In this document: positions 58,261 through 64,000 of the stretch, piece after piece
How positions within the stretch are numbered: the stretch's first letter is position 1
Layout of the letters: each line of letters begins with the position of its first letter
Source of the DNA: Bacteroidota bacterium
GTDB taxonomy: Bacteria > Bacteroidota > Rhodothermia > Balneolales > HLUCCA01
Assembly: GCA_020832235.1 (NCBI GenBank)
Contig: JAFIEZ010000005.1
Coordinates: 151,374-215,373 of the forward strand
Length of the DNA stretch: 64,000 nucleotides
Reading direction: 5' to 3'
The notes under the pieces: generated by a model
The model's input: the letters and a program-made list of their open reading frames with translations, nothing else
The model's database searches: none
Told to the model about the DNA's origin: nothing
Made by a program: the position numbers and the translations under genes

Positions 58261-58710
58261 TCAGAATGTAAACAACCGCACACGGGGATTACGCATAAAG
58301 GCGGCTACTTCAGGTGGTGCAGCTGCACGGATTCCTTCGAGTAAATCATCCTGTGTTGCATCTCTGTTTGGTAAGAAAATACCACAGACTTCAACAGTAG
58401 CGCCTCTTTCTATCAGACCCGTAAGTAGTTGCGAGGGACTCCTGTCGGCCGGTGCAAAGGCTGGTGACTGGTGATCTTTTAATGCAAGATTTCCCCCCTC
58501 GCTGCACAGCAGTACACGTACAGTTGCTCCCTGATTTGCCGATTGTGTGGCTAGAACCAAAGCCATCATCTGTGTTTCCGCATCACCGGTTGTGATGACA
58601 ACGAAGAGGGTGTCTTCTGTTTCCATATCTGTCGAAGCAGCTATCCCAGCGGTTCCGCCGAAAAGGACTAGCAAGGCTGTAAGCATTAAAAAGTTGGTGG
58701 TGTTTTTCAT
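58261..58710 (-). CDS. Exported DsrE-family sulfur-carrier-like protein
   Basis: A 149-residue protein with a signal peptide (MKNTTNFLMLTALLVLFGG, cleaved about residue 25). The DsrE fold shows as FVVITTGDAETQMMALVLA and VRVLLCSEGGNLALKD (Cys69), then ATVEVCGIFLPNRD (Cys109). The late Cys in EVCG is the persulfide-carrying position of many DsrE/F proteins. A periplasmic DsrE beside an exported SQR suggests that it takes the sulfane sulfur produced outside the cytoplasm. The partner is inferred from position only. Confidence 0.85.
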   Translation of the reverse strand: MKNTTNFLMLTALLVLFGGTAGIAASTDMETEDTLFVVITTGDAETQMMALVLATQSANQGATVRVLLCSEGGNLALKDHQSPAFAPADRSPSQLLTGLIERGATVEVCGIFLPNRDATQDDLLEGIRAAAPPEVAAFMRNPRVRLFTF

Positions 58711-58819
58711 TTAGGTATCTCTCAAATTGGGTTAAGGTGGGCTGATACAAACATCCTTTTTCGATGAGGTACTCAAAAAGATGGCTGTATCAGCGGATTA
58801 CATGTGTACGTGAATGTTA

Positions 58820-59359
58820 TCAGGCCTTGCCGGGCAAGGGCAGCACGGTTAAGGTCCACATCGCAAAGATGGTCAGAATAAGGGTTGCCATCATCACCGA
58901 AGGCCAGACTTTTTGTGCTGCTAGTGCAGGAGTAGTGAACGCGCCTCCCTTATACTTCACGTATAGTTCAATGCCTAGCAATGCCGTTGTTGCAGCAGCC
59001 GAAACCATACAGAACGGACAAATGGCGCCAATCACAAAGAGCTGCAGATATACAAATCCCAATGAGGCTACAAATCCGACTACAGTAATGGGGAGCAGCA
59101 GTTTTTCAACGGTTTCGCTTTTGGATGTCAGCCACATCGCACCCATGGTAATCATCAGCATGTAATACACAGCACCGATGGTCGCCAGGGGAATTGGTCC
59201 CATATAGGCCCATTTACTGGTAATTACCAGCATCGGACCACGAAGCGCAGCTCCTTCCGGAATAATGGGGATGGTCCAGAAGTGGATGGCTGTTAAAATA
59301 ATACTGGCTACCCAACCCAGCATGGCGATTACAATAAAGGTAATAATTGGTTTATTCAT
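58820..59359 (-). CDS. VKOR-like membrane protein lacking the loop cysteines
   Basis: A 179-residue protein with four to five helices and only two cysteines, CPFC at 114-117 in FVIGAICPFCMVSA, the quinone-side active site of vitamin K epoxide reductase proteins. The conserved Ser/Gly region is present (VITSKWAYMGPIPLATIG, Ser48), but the loop cysteine pair that normally precedes it and exchanges disulfides with a partner is absent, replaced by RGPMLV. It could pass electrons from its CxxC to quinone but not relay disulfides in the usual way. Found between DsrE and a flavoprotein, so a link to sulfide or persulfide chemistry is plausible. Confidence 0.85.
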   Translation of the reverse strand: MNKPIITFIVIAMLGWVASIILTAIHFWTIPIIPEGAALRGPMLVITSKWAYMGPIPLATIGAVYYMLMITMGAMWLTSKSETVEKLLLPITVVGFVASLGFVYLQLFVIGAICPFCMVSAAATTALLGIELYVKYKGGAFTTPALAAQKVWPSVMMATLILTIFAMWTLTVLPLPGKA

Positions 59360-59394
59360 GGCTTTCTGACTTTAATAATTATGATACTTTCGAT

Positions 59395-60552
59395 TTAAAA
59401 ATTCTTAATGAACCAAGATCTTTCCTGAAGCTGTTTCATCCACTGATTCATCACTCCAGCTTCCTTAATGTCAACTTCGTTGTTATAGAAATCTCCTCCA
59501 ACTTTACTAGCCTTACCATCGCCAAGATCCATAATGTAATTTCCTTCGGCTTTAAATAGCTTGTCGGCGCTTTTGCCGTAGATTTCTCGAACGATATTAT
59601 GAGCTACCACTTGTGCCTGATGTTGTGCAAATACACCGGCTTTCGGAAGCTGCGTACTCTCACCTAAGGTAATCGTTGTGATATCACCTATAGCATAAAC
59701 ATGATCAAAATCTGTTTTTAGGGTATCGCGGTTCACTTCAACCCAACCCGACTTTCCGGTTAATCCAGCTTGCTGAATTACGGTTGGACTCTCATGCTTT
59801 GGAGTAAAAGTCAGAAGGTCAGCAGTCAGAGATTTATCACCCTCAGCCGTGGTAAATACAAGCTCTTTCTCCCGAGTGGCCTTAAACTGATAACCGGGAA
59901 GATAATTGATCTCGCGGGCCTCCATGAGCTTGAGGATGTTCTCAGAAACCTCTTTTCCTGCAAATGGCATAGGCTCATTTTCGGGCACAACTACCGATAT
60001 TTGTGCTTTTTCCCGAATTCCTTTTTCACGAAGATAGTTGTCGATCAGCATGGCCGCTTCATAGGGAGCAACGGGCGACTTGTACGGAAGCGATGAAACC
60101 ATCACAACAACATGTCCGCCACGGAATGATTTGAGTGACTCATAAAACGTACCGGCACCATCTACGGTATAAAAGTTATGTCCATGTGCATCCAGCTGCT
60201 GCTCAATAACTTGCTGAGCTCCCAGCGAAATAACGATATGATTTCCTTTGTAGGTTTTACCACCGGAGGTTACCGTCAAATTTTTTGGATCTACGTTTTC
60301 AATGCTGCCGAAAATAAATTCAATGCCATCGCCAGATGTGGTGTTCAGTTCCCGTTCTACCTGCCATTCTTTACGTTTGCCTACCATCAGCCAGGTAAGA
60401 GAGGGGGAGAACGTACTTTTTTGCTCTTTTTCAAAGACCAGGATTTTCGCAACGATTGCGTCACCTTCATTACCAAGTTTAGCACTGAGCTCTCGTGCAG
60501 TTCTGAGTCCGCCGATTCCACCACCGAGTACGAGTATTGTTTGTTGTTCCAT
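59395..60552 (-). CDS. SQR-like FAD oxidoreductase without any cysteine
   Basis: The ATG at 60552 is used (a GTG at 60555 is adjacent). The 385-residue protein has FAD/NAD motifs ILVLGGGIGGLRTARELS, VISLGAQQV, VYAIGDITTITL and a typical SQR C-terminal FNNEVDIK-like end (FYNNEVDIKEAG). At the place where relatives carry a reactive Cys (PYKCPxAPYE), this protein reads LPYKSPVAPYEAAML, so Cys is Ser, and I see no cysteine anywhere in it. It therefore cannot form the persulfide intermediate. It may be an NADH:quinone-type enzyme or a regulatory paralogue. Confidence 0.88.
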   Translation of the reverse strand: MEQQTILVLGGGIGGLRTARELSAKLGNEGDAIVAKILVFEKEQKSTFSPSLTWLMVGKRKEWQVERELNTTSGDGIEFIFGSIENVDPKNLTVTSGGKTYKGNHIVISLGAQQVIEQQLDAHGHNFYTVDGAGTFYESLKSFRGGHVVVMVSSLPYKSPVAPYEAAMLIDNYLREKGIREKAQISVVVPENEPMPFAGKEVSENILKLMEAREINYLPGYQFKATREKELVFTTAEGDKSLTADLLTFTPKHESPTVIQQAGLTGKSGWVEVNRDTLKTDFDHVYAIGDITTITLGESTQLPKAGVFAQHQAQVVAHNIVREIYGKSADKLFKAEGNYIMDLGDGKASKVGGDFYNNEVDIKEAGVMNQWMKQLQERSWFIKNF

Positions 60553-60773
60553 CACGTTGTTTCCTTTTATTTTGTTGTTTGTCTGAAAAACCGGCGAGCG
60601 TTAAAGCGCCCTTTTTTCAGCTAAACAGTGTTAATGAGTGCGGATTTCATCCTGCATCCGCTTCGATATATCTGCTGTAATTTGAATCATATATTACTGT
60701 TTGATCTATTCGAGCTGCAGATTAGTGGTCTCGTGTACTACTGATTTTACACCTACTACTTTATGTTGCAAAC

Positions 60774-61442
60774 CTATGTTGCTACTGCTTCTAAAGCGAT
60801 CCCGAACGATTCACATTCAGGCACGCCGACATCCAGACGATATGCCTTGAATCCGCTTCGATTCAGCAGTTGTACCACATTGTCGGCCATCATACAAAGC
60901 GGTCCACGGCAATAGGCCACAATCTCTTTGTCCACCGGAAGCTCTTTGAGGTACTCACGAATTTCTGTGTATGGTATTGACACCGCGCCCTGAATGTGAC
61001 CTAAGCGGTATTCTTCGTCCGGACGCACATCCACCAATATGATATCATTGGTTTCAAGTTTCTGGATGAGTTCTTCGGCACAAATCACCTGTAAATCCTC
61101 GCGCTGCTGACGATACTCATCCACCAGTTTTTGAACTTCTTGATTTTGATTAAAACCCAATTTGCGCAGCGATTTCCACACGTCATACACGTGATCGTTA
61201 CTCAAGGCGTAAAAAATGTACTTCCCTTTGCGCTCAACATTTACAAGATTGGCTTTCTTGAGTACCTGCAAATGTTGCGAAGCATTGGCTAACGGCAAAT
61301 TGATATGCTCAGAAATATATTCTACAGGAACCGGTCCCTGAGCCAAAAGATCTAGAATCTCCAGTCGATGTGGATTTCCTAAGGCCTTCGTTACAGTTGC
61401 GATTTCTTTGTAAAGTGCGGTTTTAACTTCTCGTGAATTCAT
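60774..61442 (-). CDS. ArsR-family regulator fused to a rhodanese domain
   Basis: A 222-residue fusion: an ArsR winged helix (about 8-95, LANASQHLQVLKKANLVNVE as recognition region) and a rhodanese domain (about 120-215) with the loop YCRGPLC (Cys178 and Cys183). Persulfide sensors such as BigR/SqrR use cysteines in an ArsR fold; here the sensing Cys would lie in the rhodanese domain, with Cys121 also available. It probably reports sulfane sulfur and controls the sulfide island. Two matching inverted repeats upstream (61447-61510) suggest autoregulation. Confidence 0.9.
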   Translation of the reverse strand: MNSREVKTALYKEIATVTKALGNPHRLEILDLLAQGPVPVEYISEHINLPLANASQHLQVLKKANLVNVERKGKYIFYALSNDHVYDVWKSLRKLGFNQNQEVQKLVDEYRQQREDLQVICAEELIQKLETNDIILVDVRPDEEYRLGHIQGAVSIPYTEIREYLKELPVDKEIVAYCRGPLCMMADNVVQLLNRSGFKAYRLDVGVPECESFGIALEAVAT

Positions 61443-61446
61443 ATAT

Positions 61447-61510
61447 CATTCAATTAATTTATTGAATGAATAATACGAAGCCGGAGAATAACAATCAATA
61501 AAAATATTGA
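61447..61510. promoter_or_regulatory. Two equally spaced inverted repeats, probable ArsR operators
   Basis: CATTCAAT-TAATTT-ATTGAATG (61447-61468) and TCAAT-AAAAAT-ATTGA (61495-61510) share the core TCAAT-N6-ATTGA with the same 6-bp spacer. They lie 4 and 52 bp upstream of the ArsR-rhodanese start. ArsR/SmtB proteins typically bind such A/T-rich imperfect palindromes near the promoter. No further copy was found upstream of the other island genes. They could also serve the divergent doxX gene at 61754. Confidence 0.7.
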
Positions 61511-61753
61511 ATGTTTTTAGTAAGCTTTTTTTTTAACACTTCAGTTATAAGAGTTGACGAATGTATGACGAATCCCATTGCAGCGTTAGAAAGAAGCTAA
61601 GAGGGTACGAATAACCTGTGAAGTAAGTGTTTTAGAGTTACTTGAGGTGGCATTTTTTATTAACGCTGATTTTACCACCAAATTTAATTATACTAGCTAA
61701 ACTGACTGATCATCAACATTCTAGCTCACAACAACCAATCATAGGAAATCGAC

Positions 61754-62116
61754 ATGGAATATCTTGAAATTGCACTTAAACTGATTGTAGGCCTAAGTAT
61801 TTTGAACGTATGGTTGTTACGTGCCGGCAAATCTACCGAATGGCGTGGAGGGAATGCAACTAACATAGCAGAAGAATTTGAGGCCTATGGACTTCCAAAG
61901 TGGTTCATGTATGTTATCGGCACGCTGAAATCCATTCTGGCAGTTATGTTGATTGTTTCAATCTTGTACCCTCAGGTTGAAGCCGTCGCCGCTTACGGGA
62001 TCGCATTTCTTATGGTAGGAGCCGTGGCCATGCACGTTAAAATTGGTGATGAGCTAAAAAAGTCGTTTCCTGCATTTACCTTCCTGGTACTATCGCTTAT
62101 TATCGCACTTACCTGA
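61754..62116 (+). CDS. DoxX-family membrane protein
   Basis: A 120-residue protein with four helices (ALKLIVGLSILNVWLL, WFMYVIGTLKSILAVMLIV, AAYGIAFLMVGAVAMHVKIGDELKKSF). The DoxX family is broad; some members belong to thiosulfate:quinone or SOD-linked membrane complexes. Divergent from the ArsR-rhodanese gene and sharing its operator region, so it may be in the same regulon. Convergent with the next DoxX-like gene by 7 bp. Confidence 0.85.
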   Translation: MEYLEIALKLIVGLSILNVWLLRAGKSTEWRGGNATNIAEEFEAYGLPKWFMYVIGTLKSILAVMLIVSILYPQVEAVAAYGIAFLMVGAVAMHVKIGDELKKSFPAFTFLVLSLIIALT

Positions 62117-62123
62117 AAACCGG

Positions 62124-62474
62124 TTACAGAGCGCTGTAGAAAACGGTTGCAATCCAGCCGTTAAGAAAGAGGAAAATCAGCGATGGGGCGGACTGAAAAA
62201 ATCCGTCCTTGATTTTTATTCTTACGGCGAACGCAGATAGCATCATCAACGCCAGTCCAGAAGCCGCTAAAAAGCCCAATAAAGGGATGAAAAACCCAAC
62301 GACTACTCCTGCCGCCCCAAGCAGTTGAAGAACACCAGTAGCTATACGTTGAGGTTCCGTGAGCCCAAATCGTTTGAACTCCAGTTTCATCACCGGCGAA
62401 ATGAAGCATTGCAGTCCGTACAGCAGAAAAAACAATGCATTAATTGAAATGATGATCTGCGAAAGAGTTGACAA
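62124..62474 (-). CDS. DoxX-like membrane protein with a TTG start
   Basis: A 116-residue, four-helix protein (INALFFLLYGLQCF, TGVLQLLGAAGVVVGFFI, SGLALMMLSAFAVRIKIKDGF). The TTG at 62474 has AGGAA eight bases upstream, one of the better Shine-Dalgarno matches in the window, and no suitable ATG exists before the first helix. Paralogue of the neighbouring doxX by fold only; sequences are quite different. Confidence 0.8.
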   Translation of the reverse strand: MSTLSQIIISINALFFLLYGLQCFISPVMKLEFKRFGLTEPQRIATGVLQLLGAAGVVVGFFIPLLGFLAASGLALMMLSAFAVRIKIKDGFFQSAPSLIFLFLNGWIATVFYSAL

Positions 62475-62869
62475 ATTGTGTTCCTGTGGATGGATGGAGT
62501 CGAAATATAGTGCTTTAAATTACTGATTTATGATCCCGAAAACTCAATTATGCACAAATTACCTTTTGCGCGTTTCGAAACTGCGATGCACTCGCCAGTG
62601 TGAAGGGAATTACCCGCATTAACGTCGCCCGCCATGGGTGTATAAATGCCGATTACAGTCCATAATCCCGTCATTTCGATATTGGTCTTTTTCTCTCAAC
62701 GTATATGGTGAACGCCATGAGGTCATCATCCTTATCGATGTTTGATGCTTCAGACCACTCAGAAACACAATATCGACGTATCCGGCGAGGGTCCTCATTG
62801 TATCTGCTTCCTTGCTAGGTCCCTCACACCACTCATTCAAACTAACCCGCAGCTACGAAAGTTCTGGAC
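62475..62869. other. 395-bp spacer without a supported gene
   Basis: Between the DoxX-like start and the end of the alkaline phosphatase. One minus-strand open frame of 73 codons (62619-62840) shows no family resemblance or start context and is not called. No strong hairpin, repeat or RNA gene is visible. Confidence 0.5.
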
Positions 62870-64000
62870 CTATCCCGCATAGGCCCTAACATCAGCCATA
62901 TCAACCATGAGTTCAAAAATGTCGGTATTTCGCACGAATGCAGGAATGCGTTCCGAGCCCGGTCCCCAGGCCGCAATTTCAACGAAATCGGCCGTGTGGT
63001 TGGTCCCTATGAAATAGATGCCGTTATAATTGGCCAGCACGCCGGCAATAACGGATGCGGGCGCTTGACGGTCTCCAAACGGCGCGCGGAACTCGCCCTT
63101 GAACGCGTGGGTAATCATATCGGCTTGAGCGGGAGTAATAACGGTATTTGTAGCATATTCCACCACATCACGCACCTTATTTGAGGTTACGGTATCGATA
63201 GACGGCATAGTCCAGTGATAGCCAAGTTCCGCATACACCCATTCCAGGCTCTGGCGGTAGTTGTAGAGGGATTTCATGAGGGAGGGGGAGTTGCGATATC
63301 CGCTTCCAAGTCCAACAAGGCCCGGATTGGCGTTGCCATGATCGGTAGTGAGGATGACCAGAGTGTCGTTTCTTCCCTCGGTAAATTCGAGCACGGTTTG
63401 AATAACCTCATCAAAGGCGATTTGCTCGTAAACAAGGCTGGCGGCGTCGTTTGCGTGGGCGGCGTGGTCAACGCGACCTCCTTCCACCTGCAGGATGAAG
63501 CCGTTTTCATGGTTTGCGAGCCGTTGCAATGCGGCTGTGGTCTTCTCCGCCAGGGTAGGGACAGATTCCTGATAGGCGCTGTCGCTGTTGTAATCGACCA
63601 TGTAGGGCAGATGGGTGTCGTGAAAGAGTCCCAGCAGTTTGGTGTTAACCGGTGCGTTCTGCAGCTCGCTTCTGGAGTTGACAATGGTGTAGTTGTTCGA
63701 CCGGAATTTGGCGAGAAGATCAACGTTGTCGCTGCGTCTTTCGCTGGTGAAATGTCGCCGACCTCCGCCGAGCAGCACATCATACTGGCGGTTGGCATAT
63801 TGCGCGGCAATCTCGTCTTCCATGTCGCGCGAGGGGACGTTGGCGGCAAATCCTGCGGGAGTGGCATGGGTAATACGCGTTGTGGTCACCAATCCCGTTG
63901 CTTTGCCCGCATCCCTAAATATCTCGCAGATCGGTTTGTGGGTTTCGCCTGTTGGCCCCCAGTTCACGGCGTTGTTGTTGATGCGTTTACCGCTTCCCCA
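62870..64000 (-). CDS. Alkaline phosphatase, C-terminal part
   Basis: The frame enters the window already open (the codons at 63968-64000 read GSGKRINNNAV), so the N-terminus and probably the active-site Ser lie beyond the right edge; the apparent GTG start at 63967 is not the real start. The visible 376 residues have TTTRITHATPAGFAANVPSRDME, LQVEGGRVDHAAHANDAAS and ILTTDHGNAN, the PhoA-type metal sites of the alkaline phosphatase family, and GTNHTADFVEIAAWGPGSE near the end. It releases phosphate from organic esters in the periplasm. The family is certain. Confidence 0.95.
   Translation of the reverse strand, partial: WGSGKRINNNAVNWGPTGETHKPICEIFRDAGKATGLVTTTRITHATPAGFAANVPSRDMEDEIAAQYANRQYDVLLGGGRRHFTSERRSDNVDLLAKFRSNNYTIVNSRSELQNAPVNTKLLGLFHDTHLPYMVDYNSDSAYQESVPTLAEKTTAALQRLANHENGFILQVEGGRVDHAAHANDAASLVYEQIAFDEVIQTVLEFTEGRNDTLVILTTDHGNANPGLVGLGSGYRNSPSLMKSLYNYRQSLEWVYAELGYHWTMPSIDTVTSNKVRDVVEYATNTVITPAQADMITHAFKGEFRAPFGDRQAPASVIAGVLANYNGIYFIGTNHTADFVEIAAWGPGSERIPAFVRNTDIFELMVDMADVRAYAG

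Noticed and set aside
61754-62116. DoxD/DoxA thiosulfate:quinone oxidoreductase
   Set aside because: The DoxX fold is generic, no DoxA partner is adjacent, and the protein is too short for certainty.
62619-62840. A 73-codon minus-strand open frame beyond the alkaline phosphatase
   Set aside because: It shows no homology that I can see and has no ribosome binding site.

Overview
The window looks like a chromosomal segment of a heterotrophic member of the Bacteroidota/Balneolota/Rhodothermota (FCB) group. The evidence is a SusC-type TonB-linked outer membrane protein at the left edge, a secreted protein ending in a type IX secretion sorting domain with the YPNPFNP signature (51498-53354), many lipobox and Sec-signal exported hydrolases, DUF4920/DUF4168/DUF3810 proteins, and starts that mostly lack a Shine-Dalgarno sequence but have A/T-rich leaders. 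A Balneolota- or Rhodothermota-like host is my best guess from the sorting-domain wording; I cannot place the genus. No rRNA, tRNA, CRISPR array, intact transposase or phage gene was seen.

Layout. 1-5073: partial SusC, an S9 peptidase and a translationally coupled CapA-like lipoprotein. 5074-7837: a small graveyard of conflict genes (5'-less Rhs core and tip, AbiEi antitoxin with a 46-bp palindrome, internally deleted AbiEii toxin, VapC C-terminal remnant) around an intact SemiSWEET transporter. 7838-20368: diheme peroxidase, a large conserved protein of unknown function, Hpt protein, NADP-glutamate dehydrogenase, a multi-barrel outer membrane protein, YtcJ-type amidohydrolase, tryptophan 2,3-dioxygenase, a phosphodiesterase. 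20514-30561: PEP carboxylase, DUF302, PrcB-like lipoprotein, aldo/keto reductase, a DUF4920-cytochrome c-adenine deaminase operon and a PAS/GAF histidine kinase. 30982-38725: tricorn-type protease, two sulfur-transfer proteins (rhodanese, SufE), an SbtA bicarbonate permease with an SbtB-like PII protein, an AlkD-type glycosylase and DUF4168. 39204-42635: pyruvate formate-lyase and its activase, separated by a strong terminator. 42836-56561: lipoproteins, proteases (S1, S58), a decayed NmrA gene, ferric-reductase-like oxidoreductase, amidohydrolase, T9SS cargo, EEP-family hydrolase and a periplasmic binding lipoprotein with a duplicated 3' end. 56766-62474: a sulfide/persulfide island. 62870-64000: partial alkaline phosphatase.

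How genes work together. The sulfide island contains a Tat-exported type II sulfide:quinone reductase, an exported DsrE protein, a VKOR-like protein that keeps only its CxxC, a cysteine-free SQR paralogue, an ArsR-rhodanese fusion regulator with two identically spaced inverted repeats upstream, and two DoxX-like proteins. It is the best candidate here for a system not described in this exact form. SbtA/SbtB and PEP carboxylase together could feed bicarbonate into anaplerosis in a non-autotroph. PflB/PflA and glutamate dehydrogenase point to facultative or fermentative life, with much of the exported proteome devoted to peptides and phosphorylated compounds.
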